A DNA stretch of 64,000 bases, taken from Hypholoma sublateritium FD-334 SS-4 (Eukaryota; Basidiomycota; Agaricomycetes; Agaricales; Strophariaceae). The notes under the pieces are model-generated. The model saw only the letters and a program-made list of their open reading frames with translations, did not search any database and was not told the DNA's origin. Below are positions 32,802 through 43,974 of the stretch, piece by piece. The first letter of the stretch is position 1. Every line of letters starts with the position of its first letter. The DNA lies in contig KN817618.1 of assembly GCA_000827495.1 (NCBI GenBank), forward strand, positions 86,193 to 150,192, given 5' to 3'. A program made the position numbers and the translations under genes.

Positions 32802-34790
32802 ATGGCACTGGCGTCGTCTCACTCTTTTACACTTCGGTATCTGAGCTTATTGAAGTCTGCCATGCTGAGTGGCACGCGCCTCGAGCTTAACGTTAGCGCT
32901 CACGAGGTCCTCGGGCCGGAGCTCCCTGACTCCATGCCCCGATCGATTCTTTCACTTGCACCAGAACTGATCCACATTATCACAGACGAAGTGCGTTCTG
33001 CTCCTGCCTTGAATCAGCACAACGTCTAATCTGCCCCCAGCTAGACACTCACGACCTCGAATGCCTGCGCCTGACATGCAAGACACTGGCGCACTTGCTG
33101 AGATCGCGCGTCTTTCGTGTGCTGAGCATCAAGGTCACGAAGGACAGCCTGCAGCGGGACGTAACGAAGTTGCGGGAGCTGGCTATGGTCTCGTGTCCCG
33201 CTTCCTCAGGGACGCAGACGCTTCGCATTGGATCCTTGACGCCTAGCTACGATCCCAACTACAAGGGCCCGACGTGGAAATACGTGGATGGGGAATGGGT
33301 TGCCGAAGCGGATGAGGAAGACTCTCCTGAGGTTCTGTCTGCTGTAGGGGAGATGAAAAAATATTTGTTCGATGCTATCTTTTCGCTGAAGGCCCTCCGG
33401 AAAGTGGAGTGCGTCATCTACCTTGATTCTTTGATCCAGAAAACCTTGTGACTGACAATGCCACATCGTTCCTGTTAGGTGGACACCACACCGCGAGGAG
33501 GACGAAACCACACAGACAATCGTCGTTCAGGCGCTCTCGTCCTTGCCGAATCTGTGCTCTGTCGCCTTCTGTATCACTCATTGTAAAGTTCCTTTACCCT
33601 TCGATTTGTTCTCCACTGGGTCCACCCTCCGGAAGATCTCATTAGCTGGAACTTGCGAGCCATATCACGATGATATTCTGGACAGCCTCGCAAAACTGAT
33701 CGCGAAGACGCCGTCACTCATGTCGATTGATATAGCTAGCAACTGGCGATACAACCAACCCATCAATAAGACGCAGAGCCTGCATGAGTTGTTCAAGTAT
33801 TACCCGCGCAGTGAGCCGCCGCTGCGCCTGCGGCACCTGGGACTGAAAGTGTGCCTCGTCCGCTTGGACGAATTCACGTTGTCTCACCTCCGGCAGCTGA
33901 CGTCGCTGGAGCTCACCAGCATTGAGGACCCGTACACACGGCAGCGGTATATCCAGGAGGACGAGTACCAAGATGGGACACTACTCAGCGAGCAGAAAAA
34001 GTATGGATCGAGCTTGGACGAAGTCTGGAGTATTCTGAGAGACGCAGAAGTTCATCTGGAGGAGATCACCGTTGACGTCGTTGTCCCGGCCTTGCTGGAC
34101 TATCTCCACTCGTACTCTGGGGTGAAGAAGCTGATCATGACGCCTGGCGGATTTGATGATGGTATACGGTCGGATGCAATGGCCTCGGAATTCTTTGCCG
34201 CTTCACTTGCCAATCACAAGGCATCTCTGCAGGAGCTCGCAATAAAGGCGTTGTTTGAAGGAGCATGGTGCCTCAGCGCTGGCAACCTCTCTGTAATCTC
34301 GGCATGTCAGAGCGTCAAAACACTGAAGTTGAGCATCATGTCGGACCAGCTCAGCTACAGCGCCTGGCAAAAGGTGGACACTGTAAAACCCGATATCATT
34401 GTGAGCATAATACCCCTACCCACGTCAACTCTTCCGTCTCTCTAAGTGCAGCCTTTTTGTTTTCGTTCGCAGAAACTTTTCCTCGACACTGTCGCTTCGA
34501 CCATGCCTCGCGTCGAGTCCCTTGTAATATCTCCCGCAAATCTTGAACACCTTCGCGGCGCGTACTGCGGGGGCCCTTCCATGTCCCACTTCTCCCATAC
34601 GACACAGATAATGGTTGAGAGTGTCGAGGCATATCGAGCGCCGCAAACGTGCACGAGACTTCCGGTGCTCACTATTGGACCGACGCGCCTGTTTGTCGAG
34701 GATCAGGTTATCGATTCTGAGGGTAGGAAGATGCTAAGTTACGTTGATAATACCCCGCTCTCTGAAGAGCCTGAATACTCTTATTGGTAA
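32802..34790 (+). CDS. F-box protein
   Basis: Four exons. An F-box is split by the first intron: MPRSILSLAPELIHIITDE, then LDTHDLECLRLTCKTLAHLL and SRVFRVLSI. Start 32802 (MALASSHSF) is in frame; an internal ATG at 32934 (MPRSIL) is an alternative. LRR-like segments follow (LRHLGLKVCLVRLDEF, LRQLTSLELTSIED, VKKLIMTPGGFDDG, VKTLKLSIMSD). The junction KALRKVE joins WTPHREEDETTQTIVV with correct phase after an intron ending GTTAG; the last intron lies near 34400-34470. F-box proteins of this kind select substrates for SCF ubiquitin ligases; the family is expanded in Agaricomycetes. Substrate unknown. Confidence 0.8.
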
Positions 34791-35042
34791 TTCATATACT
34801 AATTTTGCTTCGTGTAAGTAGTGTATTGGTACAATATGTAACTTTCTATAAACTGAGGACTATTGATAATCGAAATCTACTGGACGGGCGTCCAGTCTAT
34901 TTTTAGCATGGTGTGGTAAATCCGACATTTGTGCATGACCCTGGCATGACGTTCCTTTCAACCACAGCAACCAAAATCGCAAATACCCTATTCAACCCTT
35001 GGAATGCAGGACTACCTCGAGCCATGGCATATGGCAATATGA

Positions 35043-36096
35043 ATGAAAACCGTCCTGGCTATCGCCAACTCTGTCAGCCTCAAGCCTGGGTATATATCTG
35101 CGTTCACTGGAACCGCGGCTGACAGCGCACACATCCCGATGATTCCTGCTTTTCTGCAATGCTTTATCAACCTGTGGATCTTTCTGGGGTGGATTTCTTC
35201 GCTTTCTTCAACTCGAGCACTGCCAAGACCAAAGCGGGGTAATGTTGCCTCGGGAGAGGCTCGCACCTCTCTCTGCTGCGGTTGCGCAGATCCATCAAGC
35301 CAAAATACTTCAGACGATGTGGTTGCCGGATGCGGGACGTATCATATGGCTCAAAACTCTGTCGACGAGATGGATCTAGCCTGCGAGTGCTCAGTCCACG
35401 AGAGCGCGTTCGGTGAGTCTATTTGATCACTACCGTGCATATGCATCATCCACTCAGATCCATACAATAGACCAACAACAATGTTGCGTGCAAAACGGCT
35501 ATGATAATTCATGCGAAGGGTCAATAAAACGGAGTGGGTATTCCATTTCAACTTCTGGAGCGTTAAAGGACACTTCAAATGGCCTGTCTGAAGGCAAGTA
35601 GCGCTCAATTTGGACAACCCGATTGCTAAACTCTCTTCCAGCTGTCGGTGTCCAGGTTTTCGATGAAAGCTTGATTATGGGTAGTTTATCTTCTTTGCAA
35701 TCAACCAATGACGTCGAAAGCCGGGATAGAAACACAGCCGACGAGCTCCTGTTATTCAATAGCTCAAAATCTACCTCGGAGTGCTCAAAAAATGAGTGGG
35801 CTCAGGAAAAGGATCTCGCTTGGAATAACACGATGCTTGCCCTTCGAGCGTGCATGGTCGCCTCCGAGTCTGAAAATATCCTTGCGCTTCGTCCTGAAGA
35901 GAACCAACGGCTGTCGCGCGCGCACCGCATCTCCCAGCAGAACGAGCTTCGGGCTATCCAAGAATGGAGGAGCGACCTGGGGGAAACGAGGGAGAAACCC
36001 CCTCGACCAGCGGTAGTGAATGCAAAGTACCGGCTCATCTCTAATTTCCAGTTCCCTCTATCGCCTACTGTTTCTCAGGAGACTTGGGGTAGTTGA
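35043..36096 (+). CDS. Unknown protein, GC-AG intron
   Basis: Exons 35043..35412, 35471..35593, 35642..36096; phases sum to 315 residues. Start MKTVLAIANS. One hydrophobic segment (FLQCFINLWIFLGWISSL) lies near residue 40. Next come a cysteine-bearing stretch (CCGCADPSSQ, DLACECSVHES) and a serine/asparagine-rich part, then a helix-rich charged end (RPEENQRLSRAHRISQQNELRAIQEW). The second intron begins GCAAGT, the canonical GC-AG donor, and has CTAAAC before TTCCAG; read with a GT donor instead, no consistent frame is found. I recognise no family. A further 5' exon is possible because the sequence from 34913 also has open frames. Confidence 0.5.
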
Positions 36097-36917
36097 TAAC
36101 ATATCGCTCGCCCAACGTTCGCCTTAATTTCTTGCAATAACTGTCCGGCATGCGACAGGGGTTGAATATCTTGTTTTTTTACAACCCGTACCGACGAATA
36201 AAACTATGCCCCTCTCAAGGCACCATTCCGCAGTGGGCTATGTCTTCCGCTTTCGTCTGCCGGGGTCTTTTGCTGGCAAGCATTGTACTGTGTATCTCTG
36301 AGAAGGAGTCGGAGCTCAGTCTAGTATTTGGGCTTTCATTTGGAGGTAGGGTCAAAAAGGATGGAAACCGAACATTGGCGAGTCTGGGACGTCTAAGCTT
36401 TGTCTAAACTCAATTGTAATATGAGGTCAATATTCGTTATCAATGGCTGAACCGAGGCCTCAGGTCAGGCGGGGTCGGCAAAGACCCCGCCAATAAACGC
36501 TCGGCATCTTCCTGAACCACGTCAACCTGAACCATGGGGAAACAACCAGCTATTTAATGCCGTCCAATGAATGATGCTTCCTTTCCCTCCATTTAGAATT
36601 TCCCCGCCCATCCTGGTCCTCATTTCCATTTCTACAGGCTAGGAATAGGCGTTTAGCGTTTGTGGGCCAGAACTTGTGGAATAGGCGCCCGGCCGGGCCT
36701 TCCTGGAAAGTCTCCCTGTTTAGCACCTTCGGGAGGCGGGCACACCAGTGCGGGAATGTCGGCTGCGGCTTCGTTGGTGAGTGCCCAGAGGGATACACAC
36801 TCGCTGGTCAAGCTCAACACGTTCTTGTTCCGCTAGATCCAGTATGAACAAAGCAGGATTGAAATGGGCTTTTGGATCGTGAGCTCCACCTTGCTGGTAT
36901 GTAAAGGCTCACTCGCA
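36097..36917. other. Intergenic region
   Basis: About 820 bp with only short ORFs (36150-36407, 36662-36847) that lack splice support or family resemblance. Contains the promoter of the DUF6533 gene. Confidence 0.35.
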
Positions 36918-38543
36918 ATGCGACTTGAAAGCGACACTCATACTCGCGTGCGTCGCTGCGGCTTCCTTTTCTGCGAACAGATATTCGATTATTTGTGCAC
37001 TCTGAGCACTGAGGTGCGTTTTGTCAATGAACTCGCCGTGAGTCGACAATGAAGATAAAAATTCATTTTCTGGCAGGTCGACTACGTCTGGAAAAGTTCG
37101 CGCGCTCGCTCAATAGGAATCCTGCTCTTCTACCTCAATCGCTACCTCCCCTTTTTGGACATTGTGCTCGTTTTGCCAAGTGAGTGCTAACTTGAAGCAG
37201 TTCAGTTTGCATGTGATTCGAGGGCTGATACGAGCCCGGTTGTTTATTAGTTCGCTTCTTCGATATATCATACAAGGTGTGTACATATGCTCCTTGATAG
37301 AGTCGTCTTGAAGTTATATGACTGATCAAATATTTATATAGAGCATAGCACTGCTAATCCCTATATCTGTTTGTGCGTCGCCCGGCCAGGCACCAGCCGC
37401 AAAAAAATCTCACAGTGTGTTCCTAGGGTCTGGCGTAATTGGGATGCTAATCTCGCAAGGTTCATATCTCTTCTCCATTTATTATCGAAAGCAGCTGAAA
37501 GCTTTCGTAGTTATAATATACCTTCGTACTTTCGCTATATGGAACCGGGACCGTTATGTCTGCATAATTCTGGCAACTCTTCTCGTGGTACGTCTGCTCA
37601 GCTCTCTTTGTCGAATGTTTCCCTGATGGCATTTTGTGTTTTAGGTTGTTCTGTCTTCGTCTCTAGTCACTTTGGTGCTGCAGACAACTCAAGGCCTTGT
37701 AAATCGTAGCTATACTTTTATATGGACAAGCAAATAGAATCTAATCTCCGATCTCTGGCAAACAGAGCTATCTGGGTACGCAAATGTCTCGCTCAAGATG
37801 TTGGTTCTATATTCGAGTATCTTTGCCGGAGAAATAGGTAAATTCATTTTGCGCTGCGTGAGTGGGACACTGATCGTTTCCCCAGTCGTCGTTACTTTAA
37901 CTATGATCAAGGCGTGTCAACAGGGTGGGCATCTTCATCGTCATCTATTGAACAGTGGTGCTTGGACTGAACGCCGTGGCTTCTATGTAGGCAGTCACTC
38001 GTCGACGGTATGGGTAGGGCAATTGTACAAGAATGGAATAGCATTTTGCCTGTGTATGCTGAGTGCGTGACACCGGTTCTACAATTTCTGATAAGTGTGC
38101 GATTCTGACCCACCCCAAGCCTGCAGCTCTGTTAACATTCTTTTATTACTCTCGGCACCGGTTCGTGCCAAAACTATGCAAAGTTGAAACGAATAACCTC
38201 GCTGACATTTTTCAGGATCCTTTGAAGCTCATGTTCATGAGGTATCTCTTATGCCATGAATCAAATATGTTTTGACGTACTCATTGAGTCCCTCTTTTGA
38301 CGCAGCTTCCAGCGAAATCTGCACTCTATTCTGTGCAACCGAGTGATATTCCTCATCCTCTCCAACACACAACCGCAATCGATCGAGCATGCAGGCCTAG
38401 AGAGCCGGAACAGCGCCAGTCGAGGAGGCGAGCAAGACTTTACCATGGCCGTTTTCACGACCGTCATGGACGATGCCCTTAGCACGAATTCACACCGGAG
38501 TGCCGATGATGCAAGCTGGGCACAAAAAGAGTGGATAAAATAA
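36918..38543 (+). CDS. DUF6533 multi-pass membrane protein
   Basis: Start MRLESDTHTRVRR at 36918 is the best ATG in frame. The first splice (GTGCGT ... GGCAG) joins FLFCEQIFDYLCTLSTE to VDYVWKSSRARSIGILLFYL and NRYLPFLDIVLVLP, the DUF6533 signature ([FY]DYL.TL..EV.YVW ... NRYLPF). Later exons give more helices: VVIIYLRTFAIWNRDRYVCI, VVLSSSLVTLVLQTTQ and CVTPVLQFLISVRI-like segments. They are followed by SFQRNLHSILCNRVIFLIL and a polar tail ending KEWIK at 38543. The family is large and specific to Agaricomycetes, seven-TM-like and of unknown function. Some middle introns are uncertain. Upstream, a second frame reads LKATLILACVAAAS, so a frameshift near 36950 cannot be excluded. Confidence 0.68.
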
Positions 38544-38964
38544 TATCTAGATTTTGTGCGCTGTCTGTCGGGTGCATTGATAGGGGTTCTACGATGGGCT
38601 GGAATAATTGTTGCGGTTGTAATTCCGTCTCGGTGCAATGATCCCCCGGTTGGGCGCTTATGAGTCTGAGAGCCAGTCTGAGGCTACGGCCTGTGCCGCA
38701 CAAGTGGCAGAGTGCGTTGTACAGTGCTTGCTTCATCCGGACTTCGAGGAAAGCTAGCATAAAAAGTAGGTAAAGTATAAACTCTGGCTTCGGAATCTGC
38801 CGTCGGAGGAATCTGGACCTCCGGGCGCGTGGTAACGACGATGACATCACTCGTGCTGACGTAGTGCGCCACGATGTTGAACATTCCGGGCAAAGTCTTA
38901 AAAGTGCCCTAGCGCATTCTTTGTCCCAACCCGGTTCTCGTATCCTACATCCCCCTAATACCAA
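38544..38964. other. Intergenic region
   Basis: A 420-bp spacer between two plus-strand genes. ORFs on the minus strand here are shadows with no splice support. Nothing else seen. Confidence 0.4.
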
Positions 38965-41900
38965 ATGGTTCACCGTTCAGCGGACTCCCGTCTGCTGGCG
39001 AACCTTCTCCAGCAGGAAAAGGACTACTCGAAACAGCTCGGCCAAGTCATCGAGTCCTCCAATGCCTCTCTGGCCTCGTTTGCGGCATATGCGGCGGCTT
39101 CCGCTCCACCAACGTCTCACGTTATAATGGACGTAGCTGGAGCGCTGGCAGCTGCGGACGAAGCCCTACGGAGGTACGCACGAGGCGTGGACGAGTGGAG
39201 AGAGGCCATGCGAGTCCTGAAAGACGCAGAGGAGGAGGTCGGAAATATCATACGAGACAGAGAAATCCTGTGCGCATTTTTCTTTAGCTGTCGAGGTGGT
39301 TCTAATTCTATTTCAGAGTAACCCGTCTGATCAAAGCGTCGAAGCCCGCGAAGGCTGGTGCCGGGAGCATACGAGAGTCCTTGCTGCTTTCGAACCAGCG
39401 GTTTCCTTCGTCGTCGTCTCTGTCTCTATCCGTCGGAGGCCATATTGACTCACCGTCACCTCCACCGTCAAGTGAGTGATCCTGTAGGGTCAATTGCAGT
39501 ATGCTTACATCCGTAGGACCATTGTCGGGTTCCTTCTCATCCTCTACGAAGCTTGCCGCTGCTCAGACAGAGCTGCAAGCATGCGAAACCCACCTTGCCG
39601 CCAAGGAACGAGATTTGGTAGCGAAGCGTAATGCGACGATACGAGACGGCATGGGCGCCCGCATCAGAGCGCTGGTCGAGTGTGGTGGAACCTGGACTGA
39701 GCTGGGGCAGAGTGCACTTCGCAGCCTCGACGAGCTGCGGCTCGAACAGCCGGGTACATACGCTGCTTTCCGCTGTTTATATCCTCTCTGACACGAATGT
39801 CTCACACAGAACAGCGCGTCTTGTCCATACAAGATTTGCGGAGCCCGCTATCGTACATAGAGAACAATGCCCTCTCTGTTCCAGAAGGCGAATCCGCGCG
39901 TCCGTCTTCGGATTTCTCCTCGATCGGACCGTCTCAGTCAGTGTCCCAGGTGAACGGCCACGAGTTGCCTCCACCCGTCAGCATGGCTGCCGTTATGAAC
40001 TCCGTCATGTTCGGCGGCACGACCGCACCAGGGCCCACCGGCGAGCAAACAGACGCAAATGGGGGCAGGCGTACGCACTCGCACCACTCCAGCGTTACGG
40101 GTTCCTCCATATTTTCCAACGCCGCGGTCCCCGCGACGTACCAAGTGGAGACTGTCACTTATGCGCCGGCTATCGCTGTCCACGTCGCTGGGAAGGAGGC
40201 GGCGCATGAAACCACGGATAACTTCCCCACTATCCCTTTACCGGCACCGCACGCGCTCGACGGATATGTATACGACATCCCAACTGCTGCTGGCCCCTCG
40301 GGATCGCAACAGCCGCATTCACGCTCGAACTCGAACTCGGGCCATTCCACGCCGCAGGCGACCGCGTTCAAACCTACCATACACACGCGACACGTGTTGG
40401 AGCGACGGATAACGGAGGACTCGCAGGAGGACAAACGGCGAAACTCTGGCGCGCCGAGCGACGATGTCAGTAGCTTCGAAGAGGTCAGGCAGGAAAGCCA
40501 GCTCTTGGAGGAGGGCAAGCTGGCACTGGTGGAGAACCCGCGGTTTCTCTCCGAGGCACGGCGGCGGGAGATAGAGAAGGAGAAGGAGAAAGCGAGACGC
40601 GAGGAGGAGGAAAGGATGCGCAGGGAGAAGGGCAAGCTGCGCGAGGGTGACGACAAGCTCATTCGAGAGAAAAAGCGATTTGGGCTCTTCCACCACGCGA
40701 AACCCGACCAGGAACACGCTCAAGAAGCCCGTGGTGCTGGGCCTGCATCTGCTACTGGAAGCCCCGGCGACCAGGGCTCCCCGTCCAAGAGTTTCCTGGG
40801 TAGCATACGCGGGTTATTCAGCACGAAGGCCCGCACCGCGTCCGCATCACAGCAATCGCCCTCTCGCGGCTCGCGCGCCGCGCGGGCGGACGACGACTCC
40901 GACCAACTCTTAGACTCGGACGAAGAAACCTCGCCGTCGAAGACCCCCAGCCGGGGCCTCAGCCTGTTCCGCGCCGACAAGCGAAAGGCCGCGGCACAAT
41001 CGCAGTCGCAGCCCGGGGGCTGGGAGACGCGCACGGACAGGAACATTGATGCACTCGCGCGGCGCGGCGGCAGCAATAGCTTTGACGGCGAGCTCACATC
41101 GCGGCCTGCGCCGAGTCGGTTTGGGGGCGGTATTGCGGGCGCGGCGGTGGCGCAGGCGGGCGTGGTGAGCGCGACGGGCATCGGGCGCCGCACGCGCGCG
41201 GCGAGCGAGGATGGGACGGGCACGCAGGGTGTGGGTGGTGGGGGAAAGCGGCTAAAGAAGGCGCGCGGGGGCGCGTCTGCTGCTGCTGGGAGCGCTGTGG
41301 AGAGTAATGTGTCGACCGCGAGCTCGGCGACGCAGCGCACGCCGTCTGCAGCCGCGAGAAGCGGCGATCGACGCAGTGCGAGCTTCGATGTGGGCGAGAA
41401 CCGCAAGAGCTGGGGAGAGCAGACAGACGAGGGCGAGGGCAACGGGATGATCGTCGACCTCGGGCGCAGGCGGCGGGTTGCAAGCGAGGTGGGGGCAACG
41501 AAGGCCGCGCCGGACAGCGCGCAGCGGGCTAGCAAGAAGGCCGCGTCGGAGGCGCAGAGCGTCAGTAAATCGGCATTCGCGGAACGGACGGCGGATGTCT
41601 TTGGGCCGACGCCCGGTGCGAAGGGGTACGAGAGCGATACGCCCGCCGTGCTGCCCGACGTGGGCGGTGGGGTGACGAAGAAGAAGAGTTTGAGCAAGAA
41701 GCGCGGGCAGGAACCAGCGCCTGCACCCATGGCTCCACCCATGCCCTCTGCCGCGCTGCAGACCGCTTCTGCACCGGCGAGTACTGTGGGCCATGGTCGC
41801 GCCGCCGCCGCGGCGACGCCGACGAGGAAGCCATCGACGAAGGTGCGCTCGCCGCTGGGACAGTCCACCCCGTCTGTGTCCGCGTCGCCGACCACAAGCG

Positions 41901-43315
41901 GCACCACCGTCCTCGCCGCCGGGGGCGCCCAGCCGAGCGGCGTGCTCGTGCCACAGGCGGGGTGGAATGCGCATGCGCATGCACACGGTGGGGGGCTGTC
42001 GCGTAACAATTCGGTTGCTAGCGCCGCGAGCGCGCCGGCGGGCGGCACCGCTGCCGCGCGCCCGAAGCGCAAGACGACGACGCTTGGGCAGGGCGTGGGC
42101 GGCAGTGGCGGGGTCGCACGTCGTGCCTCGCTCACTCACGCGCCGTCGCCGACGAAGGCTGAGCCCGCGGTAGCTTCGCCGCTGCCGTCCGCGGTGAGCC
42201 TCATGAGCATCGTCGAGGATGTCGCGCGCACGAACCGCGAAGGCTGGACGCAAGATTCGAAGACGAGGAAGAGCGTAGGCGGGACGCAGAAGGCCGCTGG
42301 GATGCTGGACGTTGTGCGCGCGCCGCCGCCGATGGAGCGCAGCGCGCTTGAGGCGCTCGGCAGCCCAGTCCTAGGCCGACAGCGCGGCGCAGGGTCGACG
42401 GCGTCGCTTGCGCTGGAGGGGGCGGCGGCGACGCCGTCCCGCACGGGCATGTTCGAGATCAAGGCGCCCGGGTCGGTATTCGACCAGCGCAAAGCGGACG
42501 CGGTCGCCGCGCCGCGCGCGAAGCCACTTGTGCACACGCCGCCCCCGCAGCAGTACGCGCGGCCGGCTCTTGCTGCGCCACGCGTGGAGGCCGCGCATGC
42601 GGTGCCGAGCTTCCACGGCAAGGTGCCTTTGCGCAGTGCGATGCGGGGCAGCCGCTCGCCGTCGCCCGCCGCGGGGACGTCGTACACGCCATACACGCCG
42701 CCACCACCGCCCGTCAGCGCCGCGCCTCCGCGGGGCGCAGTGCGGAAGGGGGCACCCGAAGAGACGGATCCGTCGGGGGACGACGCGTCGGAGGTGTTCT
42801 ACTCCGACCTGGAGGACTTCGAGGCGCGCGAGGCCGCCGCGCCGAAGCCCGTCCCGCGCGCGAGCACCCTCCCACCGATGCTGGCGCCGAACGGCCACGC
42901 CGTTAACGGGTACGCGGGGAAGACGCCGTCGGAGATGTCGCACTCGTCGACGTCGACGTTCATCGCCGGCACGCATGGGGCACGGCCGCCGGTGGAGTAC
43001 GTGGACAGCACGCCGCGCAGGCGGAAGAGCGTACGCGTGTCGCTGCAGCCGACGTTCTCGCCGAGCCCGCCGGCGCTCGACTACGACGAGGACCAGGCGC
43101 AGCAGCTGTACGCGCCGTGGGCGGTCGCGGTCGTGCAGCCCCGCGCCGAGGCGCCGCCGGCGCCTGTTGCGGTGCATGCGCATGCGCCGCTTGACATGTG
43201 GGCGGACTCAGACGACGACGAAGATGAGCATTACGCGCGGGCGAAGCGGCTGCTGACGCGCGCGGCGAAGAAGGAGAAGGACATGTCGCTCCTGGCGTCC
43301 AGTCGCACGCGCTAG
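38965..43315 (+). CDS. Large disordered protein with BAR-like coiled-coil N-terminus
   Basis: Exons: first from MVHRSADSRL at 38965, introns near 39269-39315, 39472-39517 and 39755-39810, then one very long exon to 43315; about 1,380 residues. The first 250 residues are helical (LANLLQQEKDYSKQLGQVIE, RRYARGVDEWREAMRVLKDA, VTRLIKASKPAK, LAAAQTELQACETHLAAKER) and look like a BAR/I-BAR-type membrane-binding coiled coil; I cannot assign the subfamily. A charged helix (EIEKEKEKARREEEERMRRE) lies in the middle. The rest is Ser/Ala/Pro-rich and almost certainly disordered, with acidic patches (DDDSDQLLDSDEE, DPSGDDASEVFYSDLEDFE). Third positions are extremely GC-rich. A peripheral membrane scaffold is a guess. 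Confidence 0.72.
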
Positions 43316-43974
43316 GCAGCGGGGTGCCGCTCGACGGTTTTTTTATCGCTGCATGATTGCTTGCAGCCTAACGCTCATTTTGTTACTTTCTTTATCTTTT
43401 TCTTTGGGGTGGGTTTCTTCCTTCCTTCAGGTCACCAGTTGGTCGTTTTCTCTTCTCTTATGTGCACATATTTATGATCTTTCTAATTCTGTTCCTTGTT
43501 CTGTACATATCACCTACTTATTCGTGCAATGCAATATCTGTGTTATCGAGATGGCCTTTCTAGCGCCGAAGAAACTTCTCTTTACAACCCGTATGTCCTG
43601 TTTTTTTCGTTGTCTTCACCTACTAAACTATTGCAAGATTATGTGCCATTCACCTTTTTTGACTGACTCTATTTTTATGTTTCTCGGGTAGCAAGTACAT
43701 CTTCGGCGCGTCACAAGGGCTTCAAGTTGAAAACATCACTGTCCCTAGTGAAAGGAAACTCCCGCGATTGCCGCAGACACCCTTGATCACTTCCAAACTC
43801 CCATTCACTTGCAATGATCCTTCCTAATTCCAGATATATACCACCCATCCTGGATACGTACTCGCCCGGCAACGGTGCCGCACCAGGCGTGTGGCTAGCG
43901 CGATGGGCTGCTTAACCTTTGATATAAAGCCCACCAGCGTTTCTACTTTGTCAAGACAGATCTGACCCGACTCA
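43316..43974. other. Intergenic region
   Basis: T-rich 3' flank of the long gene (43380-43520), then the promoter of the glycosyltransferase. A TATAAAG-like word (GATATAAAGC) lies at 43921, about 50 bp before the ATG, and may be a TATA box. No gene seen. Confidence 0.45.

Noticed and set aside
38684..38973. Minus-strand ORFs upstream of the coiled-coil gene
   Set aside because: They cover the promoter and spacer, with no splice sites that extend them and no recognisable domain.
40720..42253. Minus-strand ORFs of 333 and 471 codons inside the long gene
   Set aside because: Alanine/arginine-rich shadows of a GC-rich exon; no splice structure or family resemblance.
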